Notes: generated by a model not told the origin, from the sequence alone. Positions 36,333 through 46,188 are shown, counted from the stretch's first letter. The stretch: DNA of 64,000 nt from Pseudobutyrivibrio sp. (GCA_024684955.1 JAIKWH010000005.1:1-64000); one strand, 5' to 3'. Made by a program: numbers and translations.

Positions 36333-36905
36333 ATGATATTAAATAGACTGAGAAAAAAAGATGGTCTGAATTTTAATCGCAGACGTAGAAAAATAGATTT
36401 CAACAAGGTTAAATTTGTAGCAATACTGGCCTTGGAATTATCCCTGGCTGTAGGGCTTGGGTATTTGGTGGTAATGGCTTTTGGCAGACAGGTAGAGTGT
36501 GCCAATTCTTCTATGGAGCCTACCTACCAATCATCCGATATATTACTTGTAAACACTATTGCTTACAAGATGTCTGGACCTGAGACTGGTGACATTATAG
36601 CTTTCAAGCCAAAGTCTAATGTCAATGCCTCTTACAGCATTAAAAGAGTTATTGCAGGCCCTGGAGACAAAATCTATATATCCAAGGGTAGAATCTATTT
36701 AAATGGCGAATTATACAAGGAGAGCCTTGAGGCAGAGACCATAGACAATCCTGGTATTGCCGCCTCTGAGCTGACCCTTTTAGATGACCAGTACTTTGTC
36801 TTAGGAGACAACAGAAATGCTTCTGAGGATTCTAGATACGAAAGTGTTGGCTTCGTTTCTATGAATGATATTTTAGGAAAGGTATGGATTAAATATCCAT
36901 TTTAG
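36333..36905 (+). CDS. Signal peptidase I (first copy)
   Basis: 190 residues from ATG 36333; an in-frame TTG at 36324 is closer to the AGGGA site (3 bases) and cannot be excluded. A basic N-terminus (RRRRK) and one transmembrane helix (about 26-48) are followed by the catalytic Ser60 (ANSSMEPTY) and Lys104 (SIKRVIAGPG), and GDNRNASEDSR near the end. It cleaves signal peptides of exported proteins on the outer face. A second copy lies 4.5 codons downstream of rbgA. Confidence 0.92.
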   Translation: MILNRLRKKDGLNFNRRRRKIDFNKVKFVAILALELSLAVGLGYLVVMAFGRQVECANSSMEPTYQSSDILLVNTIAYKMSGPETGDIIAFKPKSNVNASYSIKRVIAGPGDKIYISKGRIYLNGELYKESLEAETIDNPGIAASELTLLDDQYFVLGDNRNASEDSRYESVGFVSMNDILGKVWIKYPF

Positions 36906-36910
36906 AATTT

Positions 36911-37762
36911 ATGGAATTTCAATGGTACCCAGGGCATATGACCAAGGCCAAAAGGCAGATGCAAGAGGACATCAAACTGATTGATTTGGTCATAGAAGTA
37001 ATTGATGCTAGATGCCCACTTAGCAGCAGAAATCCAGATATAAACACCCTAGGCCAGGGCAAACTCCGCCTGGTCCTTTTAAACAAGGCAGATTTGGCAG
37101 ACAAGAGGGTGACAGAGACCTGGTCTTCTTATTTCAAAGAGCAGGGCTTTTATTGTGTAGAATTGGATTCTCGAAATAGAAAAAATATGAAAAATGTTCA
37201 GGCAACCCTAGATCTTGTTTGTGCAGCAAAATTTGAAAAGGATAGGAAAAGAGGAATCAAAAACCGTCCTGTTAGAGCCATGGTGGTAGGCATTCCTAAT
37301 GTAGGCAAATCCACCTTTATCAATTCCTTTGCAGGCAAGGCTGTTGCTAAAACCGGCAACAAGCCAGGTGTCACCAAGGGCAAACAGTGGATTAAATTAA
37401 ACAAGTCTGTGGAGTTATTAGACACACCTGGTATTCTTTGGCCAAAATTCGAGGATAAAACGGTGGGGCTTCACCTGGCATTTATTGGTGCAATCAATGA
37501 TGCCATTATAGAGACAAGGGAGCTGGCTTATGAACTTTCTATGTTTTTAAAGGAAAATTATCCAGGATTAATGGCTAACCGTTATAATATAGATGAAAGT
37601 ATAGATGGCTATGAAATAATTACAGCCATCGCCCAAAGCAGAAACTTTATTAAAAAGGGCGGAGAGTTAGATTATGACAAATCAGCCCTAACCCTTATAG
37701 ACGAGTTTAGAAATGGTAGCCTTGGACTAATTTCACTGGAGAGACCAAATATAGGAGCATAA
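36911..37762 (+). CDS. rbgA: Ribosome biogenesis GTPase RbgA (YlqF)
   Basis: 283 residues. A circularly permuted GTPase: the N/TKxD motif NKAD (58-61) precedes G1 GIPNVGKS (127-134) and DTPG. It starts MEFQWYPGHMTKAK, the RbgA signature. It assists late 50S assembly. It starts 5 bases after the signal peptidase stop and lies between two signal peptidases. Confidence 0.95.
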   Translation: MEFQWYPGHMTKAKRQMQEDIKLIDLVIEVIDARCPLSSRNPDINTLGQGKLRLVLLNKADLADKRVTETWSSYFKEQGFYCVELDSRNRKNMKNVQATLDLVCAAKFEKDRKRGIKNRPVRAMVVGIPNVGKSTFINSFAGKAVAKTGNKPGVTKGKQWIKLNKSVELLDTPGILWPKFEDKTVGLHLAFIGAINDAIIETRELAYELSMFLKENYPGLMANRYNIDESIDGYEIITAIAQSRNFIKKGGELDYDKSALTLIDEFRNGSLGLISLERPNIGA

Positions 37763-37766
37763 ATTA

Positions 37767-38441
37767 ATGAAGGTTATGGACTTTGATCAAGAAGAATTGC
37801 AAATAAAGAAAGATATTGAAAAAGCAAAGGCTAGTCTTAATGCAGTAGAAGACTTGTCTAATCTGCCTGACAAAAACCAGGATGAGGAAAAAATCACCGG
37901 CAAAGATGTGGCAAAAGAGGTACTATCTGTTATCTTAAATATTCTCATTTGCTTTGCTGTTGTATTTTTAATTACACATTATGTGGGACAGAGGACTGTG
38001 GTGTCTGGTTCTTCAATGGAGGACACTCTCTCTGATGGAGACAATCTCATTGTGGACAAGATTTCTTACAGGCTAGGAGATCCTGAGAGATTTGATGTGG
38101 TAGTTTTCCCTTATAAATACGAGGAGGACACCTATTACATAAAGAGGGTCATTGGTCTGCCTGGGGAGACTGTATATATAGATGGCAATGGCAACATTTA
38201 TATAAACGGGGAGATCCTGGAAGAAGACTTTGGCACAGAGGTTATTTTGAGTGCTGGAGACGCATCTAATGAGATTACTCTAGGTACAGATGAATACTTT
38301 GTTTTAGGTGACAATCGAAACAATAGTACAGATTCTAGATTTTCTAATGTTGGTAATATTAAGGGGGATGATATTGTTGGAAGGGCTTGGCTCAGGGTTT
38401 ATCCTTTTAATGAGTTTGGCCTTGTAGAGAATATCAAATAG
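37767..38441 (+). CDS. Signal peptidase I (second copy)
   Basis: 224 residues with one transmembrane helix (about 51-72), then catalytic Ser83 (SGSSMEDTL) and Lys126 (IKRVIGLPGE), and GDNRNNSTDSR. It differs from the first copy by a longer acidic N-terminus (residues 1-45). It starts M-K-V-M, so a second ATG at codon 4 is possible. It is 4 bases after rbgA and 2 bases before rnhB. Tandem paralogues suggest different substrate preferences (inference). Confidence 0.92.
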   Translation: MKVMDFDQEELQIKKDIEKAKASLNAVEDLSNLPDKNQDEEKITGKDVAKEVLSVILNILICFAVVFLITHYVGQRTVVSGSSMEDTLSDGDNLIVDKISYRLGDPERFDVVVFPYKYEEDTYYIKRVIGLPGETVYIDGNGNIYINGEILEEDFGTEVILSAGDASNEITLGTDEYFVLGDNRNNSTDSRFSNVGNIKGDDIVGRAWLRVYPFNEFGLVENIK

Positions 38442-38443
38442 GA

Positions 38444-39205
38444 ATGGAAAAGAAAATTTCAGAAATTCAAAAAGAGTATAAGGACACTAGGGAAAACCTC
38501 CTGCCTGATTTCATTCAGGAGTACATAAAAGATGGCAGGCCTGGAGTTTCAAAAATTGTTTCTCAAGCCCAAAAGAGGATGGAAAAAATCCGAGTTGAGC
38601 GAGAGAGGACAGAGGCCCTCAAAGAATTTGAAAAAAAATACTGGCAGTCTCTAGACTATGTAGGGGGCATTGACGAGGTGGGCAGAGGTCCTTTGGCTGG
38701 GCCTGTGGTTACAGCCTGTGTGGTATTTCCAAAGGATGTGGATATTTTATATATCAACGACTCCAAAAAACTTACTGCCGCAAAAAGGGAAGAGTTGTAC
38801 CAAGAGATAATGGAAAAAGCCCTGTCTGTATCTATTGGCATGGCATCTGAGGCCAGGATTGATGAAATCAATATTCTCCAGGCTGATTATGAGGCCATGA
38901 GACAGGCCATTTCCCTTTCAAAGGTGCCTATTCAATTGCTTTTAAATGACGCTGTCACCATACCTGACGTAGATATAAAGCAGGTGGCTATCATAAAAGG
39001 TGACGCCAAATCAATCAGTATCGGCGCCGCATCAATCATTGCTAAGGTCACTAGGGACAGGATGATGGTTGAGTACGACAAAATGTATCCTGAGTACAAT
39101 TTTGCCTCCAACAAGGGCTATGGCAGCAAAGAGCACATAGAGGCTCTTAAAAAATATGGACCATGTCCAATTCACAGACGATCATTTATAGGAAATTTTG
39201 TTTAA
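38444..39205 (+). CDS. rnhB: Ribonuclease HII
   Basis: 253 residues. The active site DEVGRGPLAGP is near 77-87, followed by DSKKL and INILQADYEAM. It removes single ribonucleotides and RNA from RNA-DNA hybrids. The N-terminal 70 residues are a helical extension, as in some Firmicute enzymes. It starts two bases after the second signal peptidase. Confidence 0.95.
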   Translation: MEKKISEIQKEYKDTRENLLPDFIQEYIKDGRPGVSKIVSQAQKRMEKIRVERERTEALKEFEKKYWQSLDYVGGIDEVGRGPLAGPVVTACVVFPKDVDILYINDSKKLTAAKREELYQEIMEKALSVSIGMASEARIDEINILQADYEAMRQAISLSKVPIQLLLNDAVTIPDVDIKQVAIIKGDAKSISIGAASIIAKVTRDRMMVEYDKMYPEYNFASNKGYGSKEHIEALKKYGPCPIHRRSFIGNFV

Positions 39206-39221
39206 TCATTTCAGGTGAATC

Positions 39222-41129
39222 ATGAATATTAACACTGGTCTTAATCCTTATAGTAATTATGCGAACACTAGCATTTCTCCTGAATCTATCAGGGGAACTG
39301 ACAGGTCCCAATCTCTGACAGGATCTATTACTGATTCTTTAAATACAGGGGATGTTTTTGAGGGAACAGTCAATTCCGTGGAAAATGGTAAGGTCACAAT
39401 TGGTCTGGCAAATGGCCAGACTATGACAGCCCGCCTTGATACAGGTGTTACTATAAGCCCAGGCCAGTCTATTTTTTTTCAGGTTAAAAGCAATGACGGC
39501 CAGTTGGTACAAATCAAACCGGTTTCATTAAATTCTCTTAATGCAAATCCAACACTTTTAAAGGCTCTTTCTATGGCAGGTCTTGCCTTAAATGAAAGAA
39601 CTATAAACATGGTTAATTCAATGATGAAAGACTCTCTACCAATTAGTACTGAGAGTCTCATTTCCATGAATAGGGCTATGCTAAATAACCCAGGGGTGGA
39701 TGTATCTACCCTTTCTGCCATGAATAAACTGGACATTCCTACTAGCCCTGCCAATGTGGCTATGTTTAACAATTATCTGGCGGATGCAGCATCAATAAAG
39801 GATTCTTTTTCAGCCCTCAGTCAGACTCTTACAAATATTATTGATGGCAGTGAGGTGCCTACTAGAGACTTGGTAAATATAAATAATGCAATAAGGGATA
39901 TTTTCCTGACAGAAGAAGGGATAAACCCAATGCCCCGTGGAGAGCAAAACCTGGCCCAGGGCCAGATTCAAGGCCAGGACATGGGACAGGTCCCTGGGGA
40001 GGCCCTAGTTCAAAATCCTGAGAGTGGTCAGGCTAGCCAAGAGACCCAGGCCCAAGGCCAGAATTTACAAGGGGCTAAAACAAGCCCAGAGTTACTAAAT
40101 CCTGCAGCCAATTCTATAGAAATTGGCAATCCTGCTAACATAGCAAACCCTCAAGGGGCTGATACTATATTAAATATGGTTGCCGGGGAAAACGCTGAAA
40201 AGATAGGCCAGGCATTGTCTGCATTGACTGGAGCAAAAGTAGCAGAGGAGGCAGTTGCAAGCAAGGACTTTGGGATTAATGTCCTGGAGAATTTGGCATC
40301 TAAGGAACAGATTAAGGATATGGATTCCTTGCTATCTAGCTTAAAGGATTTTCCAAAGGACAATTCTCAAGTCTTCGACCAAAAGGGAAATCTCAGACTG
40401 GATGCTCCTGCCAAGGAACTTTTCAAGGAGATTAGCCAATTTATCAACAAGACCCCCGATAGTCAGGTTATAAATGATTTAATAAAGAATCCTGTTTATA
40501 AGTCACTTTTAAAGGGGATTATTTCTGATGCCTTCTCTATGGAGCCAAAGGACATTGCAAAGGAAGGCCAGATGCCTAAATTATATGAAAAGGTATTAAA
40601 GAGCCTGGATAATTTGGAGCAGGTTTTAAATAATATGGCTGATGCAAAAACTGCTGCAGCCAGCAAAAATGAGATTACTAATATCAGACAAAACATTCAG
40701 TTTATGGATTCTGCAAATGAAATGTACAATTTCATCCAGATTCCTCTAAAAATGTACAACCAGGACACAGAGGGGTCCCTTTATGTTAGGCAGAATAAAA
40801 AGACCAGTTATGAAGAGGGTGAAGAAATCACAGCTTTTCTCCATTTTGACTTGCAATATCTAGGACCTACAGATGTCTTTGTATCCCTGATTCAAAAAAA
40901 GGTGGACTGCAAGTGGAACCTGGCCAGCGATGAGGCCCTGGCCCTTATCGAGGAAAACCTGGATTTGCTAAATGCCAGGCTGGAGGCCAAGGGCTATACC
41001 ATTAGTTCTGAACTGACTAGCGGTGAGGCCAAGGTGGATTTTGCTAAGGATTTTCTCGGACTGCCTTTGGATCAGGCCCAGGGAAATGATGAGTTGGTTC
41101 ACAGATATAGTTTTGATATGAGAGCATAG
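39222..41129 (+). CDS. FliK-like hook-length control protein
   Basis: 635 residues. It has an N-terminal beta-rich domain (about 40-110), a long disordered Gln/Ala/Gly-rich linker (about 230-300), and a C-terminal domain beginning near 510 (LYVRQNKKTSYEEGEEITAFLHFDLQYLGPTDVFVSL) that resembles the FliK/Flg_hook C-terminal domain. In B. subtilis the same place between rnhB and ylqH carries the FliK-like ylqG. No bona fide flagellar operon is nearby. It could be a remnant of, or a stand-in for, flagellar secretion control. Confidence 0.7.
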   Translation: MNINTGLNPYSNYANTSISPESIRGTDRSQSLTGSITDSLNTGDVFEGTVNSVENGKVTIGLANGQTMTARLDTGVTISPGQSIFFQVKSNDGQLVQIKPVSLNSLNANPTLLKALSMAGLALNERTINMVNSMMKDSLPISTESLISMNRAMLNNPGVDVSTLSAMNKLDIPTSPANVAMFNNYLADAASIKDSFSALSQTLTNIIDGSEVPTRDLVNINNAIRDIFLTEEGINPMPRGEQNLAQGQIQGQDMGQVPGEALVQNPESGQASQETQAQGQNLQGAKTSPELLNPAANSIEIGNPANIANPQGADTILNMVAGENAEKIGQALSALTGAKVAEEAVASKDFGINVLENLASKEQIKDMDSLLSSLKDFPKDNSQVFDQKGNLRLDAPAKELFKEISQFINKTPDSQVINDLIKNPVYKSLLKGIISDAFSMEPKDIAKEGQMPKLYEKVLKSLDNLEQVLNNMADAKTAAASKNEITNIRQNIQFMDSANEMYNFIQIPLKMYNQDTEGSLYVRQNKKTSYEEGEEITAFLHFDLQYLGPTDVFVSLIQKKVDCKWNLASDEALALIEENLDLLNARLEAKGYTISSELTSGEAKVDFAKDFLGLPLDQAQGNDELVHRYSFDMRA

Positions 41130-41130
41130 T

Positions 41131-41418
41131 ATGGCAGATAAAGAATTTGATAAAAACAAAACAGCGGTTGCTCTGGCCTATGAACCAGGTGATGGGGCTC
41201 CTAGGATTCTGGCCTCTGGAAAGGGTTATGTGGCAAGGCAGATCATAGAGGAGGCAGAAAAAAACAATGTGCCTTTTTATAAGGACGACGACCTGGCCCA
41301 AACCCTGAGCAAGTTAAATATTGGAGATGCTATACCTCCAGAATTATATGAGGTAGTTGCGGAAATCTTGGTTTTTGTCAACGATATGGAAAAGATAAAA
41401 TCCAAGTTAGGAAGGTAA
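41131..41418 (+). CDS. FlhB C-terminal domain-like protein (FlhX)
   Basis: 95 residues, matching the cytoplasmic domain of FlhB/YscU just after its NPTH cleavage site: TAVALAYEPGDGAPRILASGKGYVARQI and NNVPFYKDDDLAQTL. There is no membrane part. B. subtilis YlqH (FlhX) is the same stand-alone domain, encoded in the same position. It begins one base after the FliK-like gene, consistent with a FliK-FlhB partner pair. Confidence 0.85.
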   Translation: MADKEFDKNKTAVALAYEPGDGAPRILASGKGYVARQIIEEAEKNNVPFYKDDDLAQTLSKLNIGDAIPPELYEVVAEILVFVNDMEKIKSKLGR

Positions 41419-41424
41419 TATTAT

Positions 41425-41784
41425 TTGGTTAATCAAAGAAAACAAGGAAATGATTACGAAAAGCATGCCGCAGATTTTCTAAAGGAAAAGGGCTTTGAAA
41501 TCATTGAAATGAATTTTTACTGCAAGATGGGAGAGGTGGATATCATAGCAAGGGATGGTTCCTATCTTGTCTTTGTGGAGGTCAAATACAGGAAAAATGC
41601 AAAGAGCGGTCACGCAATCTCTGCTGTTAATTTCAATAAAATGAGAAAAATCTCCAGGGTTTGCGATTACTACTTGTACAAATACAAATTTCCCTCTGAT
41701 ACAAGTATCAGATTTGACGTTGTAGCTATTGAGGAAGGACATTTACAGCATTATAAAAATGCTTTTGAGTATATACCATGTTAA
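41425..41784 (+). CDS. YraN family endonuclease-like protein
   Basis: 119 residues, UPF0102/YraN. The PD-(D/E)XK-type core is seen as GEVDIIARDGSYLVFVEVKYRK (about 32-53), keeping Asp and Glu-x-Lys. A TTG start lies 9 bases after AGGAAGG. Conserved downstream of rnhB in many bacteria. Its substrate is not known. It overlaps the next gene by 7 bases. Confidence 0.88.
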   Translation: MVNQRKQGNDYEKHAADFLKEKGFEIIEMNFYCKMGEVDIIARDGSYLVFVEVKYRKNAKSGHAISAVNFNKMRKISRVCDYYLYKYKFPSDTSIRFDVVAIEEGHLQHYKNAFEYIPC

Positions 41785-43097
41785 ATTCAAGTCATAAAAT
41801 TAAATCAATTACAGTAGATAGCCCAGCAGATAAAGCGGGGCTTATTTGTGGTGATATTATCACAAAAATATCCGGGGTAGAATTAAAGGATATATTTGAT
41901 TATCACTATTATTCTGATGATGCAGATATTACCCTGACTGTTTTGCATGCAGATGGGTCTGTGGAGGATGTATTTGTAGAAAAGGAAGAGGGTGAAGACC
42001 TGGGGATTATCTTTGAGAATGGCCTCATGGATGATTACAAGTCTTGCTCTAACAAATGCGTCTTTTGCTTTATTGACCAGATGCCACCAGGCATGCGAGA
42101 TACCTTGTATTTTAAAGATGATGACACTAGGCTTTCATTTTTACAGGGCAATTATGTTACCCTGACCAATATGAAAATGGAAGACCTGGATAGAATTATT
42201 GCCTACAAATTGGGCCCTATCAATATTTCAGTCCATGCTACTGACCCAGAGTTGAGGGTAAAACTTTTAAATAATCGTTTTGCCGGTGATATCTTGGACA
42301 AGATTAAAAAATTATATGATGCTGAGATTCCTATGAATGCCCAGGTTGTTGCCTGCCCAGGCCTCAATGACGGCCCGGCTCTGGATAAAACCATAGGGGA
42401 CCTTTTGGAATTTGCCCCTGTTATGGGATCCATGTCTGTAGTACCTGTTGGTATTTCAAAATACAGGGATGGCCTTTACCCTCTTAGGACCTACACGAAA
42501 GAGGAGGCAGCAACTGTCATTGATCAGATTGAAAAATGGCAGGATATAGCCTTTGAAAAATATGGTACCCACTTTGTCCAGGCCAGTGATGAGTGGTACA
42601 TATTGGCTGGCAGACCCCTCCCTGAGGCGGATAGGTATGATGGCTTTATCCAATTGGAGAATGGGGTTGGCATGCTCCGCCTTTTAAAGGAGGAGGTTTT
42701 AGATGGCTTGGAGGATATTAAAAAACCTCTCTTTATGAAAAAGAGGAATGTCACCATTGCCACAGGCGTCCTTGCCGCTCCTTTTATAAAGGACTTGGCT
42801 GAGCTGATAATGGAGAAATATAAAAAGATTACAGTGAATGTAATTCCTATTCAAAATGACTTTTTCGGAAATGAAATTACAGTTACAGGACTTTTGACAG
42901 GCCAGGATTTGATCGCCCAGTTAAAGGATAAGGACCTGGGGGATGAGTTGCTTTTGAGCCACAATATGCTGAGGGCAACAGAGGAAGTTTTCTTAGATGA
43001 CATCACCCTGTCAGAATTATCTCAAACTTTACAAGTAAAAGTTCGTATTGTACAATCAGACGGGCGAGATTTCCTTTGGGCAATTCTCGGCAAATAA
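41778..43097 (+). CDS. DUF512 protein, PDZ plus radical-SAM-like
   Basis: 439 residues. A PDZ-like domain (1-75, DSPADKAGLICGDIITKI) is followed by a radical SAM-type cluster motif, Cys90-x3-Cys94-x2-Cys97 (SCSNKCVFCF), and the DUF512 domain. The family is widespread in Firmicutes, often next to der, as here, and its function is unknown. The CxxxCxxC spacing implies a 4Fe-4S cluster. Overlaps yraN by 7 bases. Confidence 0.88.
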   Translation: MLNSSHKIKSITVDSPADKAGLICGDIITKISGVELKDIFDYHYYSDDADITLTVLHADGSVEDVFVEKEEGEDLGIIFENGLMDDYKSCSNKCVFCFIDQMPPGMRDTLYFKDDDTRLSFLQGNYVTLTNMKMEDLDRIIAYKLGPINISVHATDPELRVKLLNNRFAGDILDKIKKLYDAEIPMNAQVVACPGLNDGPALDKTIGDLLEFAPVMGSMSVVPVGISKYRDGLYPLRTYTKEEAATVIDQIEKWQDIAFEKYGTHFVQASDEWYILAGRPLPEADRYDGFIQLENGVGMLRLLKEEVLDGLEDIKKPLFMKKRNVTIATGVLAAPFIKDLAELIMEKYKKITVNVIPIQNDFFGNEITVTGLLTGQDLIAQLKDKDLGDELLLSHNMLRATEEVFLDDITLSELSQTLQVKVRIVQSDGRDFLWAILGK

Positions 43098-43138
43098 TTG
43101 ATTATTTTAATTTTTTTTAGATAGAAATGAGGTAGTTT

Positions 43139-44464
43139 ATGTCAAGACCGGTAGTGGCCATTGTTGGTCGACCAAATGTTGGAAAATCAACACTTTTTAA
43201 TGCCTTAGCAGGAGAGAGGATCTCCATCGTTAAAGACACACCAGGCGTTACCAGAGATAGAATATATGCTGATATCAGCTGGCTTAATTATGATTTCACT
43301 ATGATTGATACTGGCGGTATTGAGCCTGATTCTACTGATATTATCCTTTCTCAAATGAGAGAGCAGGCCCAGATAGCCATCGATACTGCAGATGTTATTA
43401 TTTTCCTTGTAGATGTAAAGCAGGGACTTATTGACGCAGATTCCAAGGTGGCTGACATGCTGCGCCGCAGCAGAAAGCCAGTTGTTTTAGTTGTTAACAA
43501 GGTAGATAACTTTGACAAGATGATGGCTGACGTATATGAATTCTACAATCTGGGTATAGGTGACCCTATTCCTGTTTCTGCTGCATCTCGCCTTGGCTTT
43601 GGTGATATGCTGGACAGGGTTTGTGAGCATTTTCCTGAGCCTACTGAAAATGACGAGGAAGAGGAGATTCCAAAGATTGCTGTTATTGGCAAGCCAAACG
43701 TTGGCAAGTCTTCTCTTATAAACAAACTCTGTGGTGAGGACCGAGTTATTGTTTCAGATATTGCCGGCACTACGAGAGATGCTGTTGACACCAAGGTGAG
43801 ATACAACAAAAAAGACTATATTTTTATTGATACAGCAGGACTGCGCCGCAAGAGCAAAATCAAAGAGGACCTGGAGAGATACTCCATTGTCAGAGCCGTT
43901 GCCTCAGTGGAAAAGGCTGATGTTGTCCTCCTTTTGATTGATGCCACAGAAGGGGTTACCGAGCAGGATGCCAAGATTGCTGGTATTGCCCATGAAAGAG
44001 GCAAGGGTGTCATTGTCTGTGTCAACAAATGGGACGCCATTGAAAAAAATGACAAGACCATGAAAGAGCACACAGAAAAGATTCGTCAGACCCTTTCATT
44101 TATGCCTTACGCCCTGATTCTTTTCATTTCTGTAAAGAGTGGTCAGAGACTTGGCAAAATATACGAGTCAATTGATGCAGTCATTGAAAACAATTCTATG
44201 AGAATTGCCACTGGCGTCTTGAATGAAATCGTATCTGAGGCAGTTGCCCTGCAGCAACCACCTACAGACAAGGGCAAGAGACTAAAGATTTTCTATACAA
44301 CCCAGGTTGCTGTCAAGCCACCTACCTTTGTATTCTTTGTAAATGAAAAGTATTTAATGCATTTTTCGTATGTTCGTTATCTTGAGAACAGAATTAGAGA
44401 TGCCTTTGGTTTTGAAGGCACCTCACTTAAATTTATCGTTAGGGAGAGGAAGGAAAACGAATAA
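43139..44464 (+). CDS. der: Ribosome biogenesis GTPase Der
   Basis: 441 residues with two GTPase domains (G1 at 8-16 VGRPNVGKS and a second GKPNVGKSS near 184) plus a C-terminal KH-like domain. Needed for 50S assembly. It is followed with a one-base overlap by plsY. Confidence 0.97.
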   Translation: MSRPVVAIVGRPNVGKSTLFNALAGERISIVKDTPGVTRDRIYADISWLNYDFTMIDTGGIEPDSTDIILSQMREQAQIAIDTADVIIFLVDVKQGLIDADSKVADMLRRSRKPVVLVVNKVDNFDKMMADVYEFYNLGIGDPIPVSAASRLGFGDMLDRVCEHFPEPTENDEEEEIPKIAVIGKPNVGKSSLINKLCGEDRVIVSDIAGTTRDAVDTKVRYNKKDYIFIDTAGLRRKSKIKEDLERYSIVRAVASVEKADVVLLLIDATEGVTEQDAKIAGIAHERGKGVIVCVNKWDAIEKNDKTMKEHTEKIRQTLSFMPYALILFISVKSGQRLGKIYESIDAVIENNSMRIATGVLNEIVSEAVALQQPPTDKGKRLKIFYTTQVAVKPPTFVFFVNEKYLMHFSYVRYLENRIRDAFGFEGTSLKFIVRERKENE

Positions 44465-45117
44465 TGATTTTAGGGAGAATATTGGCAATTGTCATCGGAT
44501 ACTGTTTTGGAATGATTCTCATGGGATATCTGATTGGCAAATCAAAGAATGTAGACCTGACAAAAGTTGGTAGCGGCAATGTAGGTTCTACAAACACACT
44601 TAGAAATCTGGGCCTTACAGCAGGACTTGTCACCTTGGCCTGGGACTGTCTCAAGTGTGTTGTTGCAGTATTTTTTGTATGGCTTATATTTAGAAATTTT
44701 TATGATGATGTAGAAATTTTCAAGGTGTACGCAGGACTTGGCTGTGTTCTGGGTCATGATTTCCCTGTATATATGCACTTTAAAGGGGGCAAGGGTGTGG
44801 CTTCTACACTGGGCTTTATCATCGCCCTTTTTGCAATACCAGCCCTGCCTATTCCAGCCCTTGTATTTATAATTGTTGTGGCACTTACAAGATATGTTTC
44901 TCTTGGCTCAATTCTTGGTGTTACATCATTTGCAATGGAGATGATTGTTTTTGGCAAACTTGGAATGCTAAATTATGAGGGCAGCCAATTGACAGAGGTA
45001 ATTATTATCTGCTGCATAGTTTCCCTTATCTCAATATGCCTTCATCACGCTAATATTGTTAGGCTATTTCGTGGAAAGGAGAACAAATTCTCCTTCCATC
45101 CTGAGACAAGAGAATAA
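44464..45117 (+). CDS. plsY: Glycerol-3-phosphate acyltransferase PlsY
   Basis: 217 residues, an integral membrane protein. The conserved loops GSGNVGSTNTLRNLG and GHDFPVYMHFKGGKGVASTLG are visible. It uses PlsX-made acyl-phosphate to acylate glycerol-3-phosphate. It shares one base with the der stop and is followed by gpsA, which makes its other substrate; plsX is at 24 kb. Confidence 0.96.
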   Translation: MILGRILAIVIGYCFGMILMGYLIGKSKNVDLTKVGSGNVGSTNTLRNLGLTAGLVTLAWDCLKCVVAVFFVWLIFRNFYDDVEIFKVYAGLGCVLGHDFPVYMHFKGGKGVASTLGFIIALFAIPALPIPALVFIIVVALTRYVSLGSILGVTSFAMEMIVFGKLGMLNYEGSQLTEVIIICCIVSLISICLHHANIVRLFRGKENKFSFHPETRE

Positions 45118-45129
45118 TTAGGAGTGAAT

Positions 45130-46137
45130 ATGAGTAAAATATCAGTTATTGGAGCAGGTAGCTGGGGCATAGCCCTGGCTGTTTTGCTGGATAGGAATAA
45201 TCATCAGGTTTTAGTATGGTCTCATAGACAAAGCCAAATAGATGAGATGAGAGAAAAGAGAACCAGTGACAAACTAAAGGATGTTATCCTGCCTGATTCT
45301 CTATCATTTACTGGAGATTTAAAGGAGGCAGTCACCTCCTCTGATGTCCTGGTCATTGCTGTACCATCTAGCGCTACTCGTGAGACTGCTGAAAAAATAA
45401 AAGATTTTGTTAGTAAGGATCAGACTATTGTCACTGTTTCAAAGGGTATCGAGGAAGACACCCTTATGACTCAGACGGAGATTTTGGCTAATGTATTAGG
45501 ACCCGACACTAAAATTTGCGTTCTTTCAGGCCCTAGCCATGCTGAGGAAGTGGTTTTATTTAAGCCTACTCTTGTGGTGGCTGGCTCAGAGGATAGAGAA
45601 ACAGCGCTTTTTGTACAAAACCTCTTTATGAATGAATATTTTAGAGTTTATTCTTCCCCTGATGTAAAGGGAATTGAGGTGGGAGCAGCCCTTAAAAACG
45701 TTATAGCCCTTGCCGCTGGTATGTCTGATGGTCTTGGATTTGGGGACAATGCAAAGGCAGCCCTCATCACTAGAGGCATAAAGGAAATTTCCTCTCTGGC
45801 TGTTGCTATGGGTGGTCAGGCTGAGACCTTGGCAGGGCTGACTGGTGTAGGCGATCTAATTGTTACCTGCCAGTCCCTACATTCTCGAAACAGGATGGCT
45901 GGCTTTTACATGGGCCAGGGCATGACTAGGCAGGAGGCTACTGAAAAGGTTTCAATGGTTGTTGAGGGTGTTTATTCTGCAAAGGCAGCAAAGAAACTGG
46001 CCATGAAATACCACATTGAGATGCCTATAGTTGACGCAGTAAATGCCGTCTTGTTTGATGATATGCCAGCCAAGGAGGCTGTGGGATTTTTGATGAATCG
46101 CAGCAAGAAAGATGAACTTAATGTTTTAGAGTGGTAA
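45130..46137 (+). CDS. gpsA: Glycerol-3-phosphate dehydrogenase [NAD(P)+]
   Basis: 335 residues from ATG 45130 (TTAGGAG 5 bases upstream); the in-frame GTG at 45124 overlaps that site. Rossmann motif GAGSWGIALA (about 7-16), SGPSHAEE, the catalytic Lys region ALKNVIALAAG, and NAKAALITRG. It reduces dihydroxyacetone-phosphate to glycerol-3-phosphate, feeding PlsY directly upstream. The plsY-gpsA pairing is typical. Confidence 0.96.
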   Translation: MSKISVIGAGSWGIALAVLLDRNNHQVLVWSHRQSQIDEMREKRTSDKLKDVILPDSLSFTGDLKEAVTSSDVLVIAVPSSATRETAEKIKDFVSKDQTIVTVSKGIEEDTLMTQTEILANVLGPDTKICVLSGPSHAEEVVLFKPTLVVAGSEDRETALFVQNLFMNEYFRVYSSPDVKGIEVGAALKNVIALAAGMSDGLGFGDNAKAALITRGIKEISSLAVAMGGQAETLAGLTGVGDLIVTCQSLHSRNRMAGFYMGQGMTRQEATEKVSMVVEGVYSAKAAKKLAMKYHIEMPIVDAVNAVLFDDMPAKEAVGFLMNRSKKDELNVLEW

Positions 46138-46159
46138 TTGTTAAAAATCTATGTAGTGG

Positions 46160-46188
46160 TTGACTATGTAATTTTTAGGTGTTATTAT
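46160..46188 (+). promoter_or_regulatory. Candidate sigma-A promoter upstream of the dut hairpin
   Basis: TTGACT (46160-46165), 17-bp spacer, TATTAT (46183-46188). It points towards the strong hairpin at 46253-46304. Confidence 0.5.
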
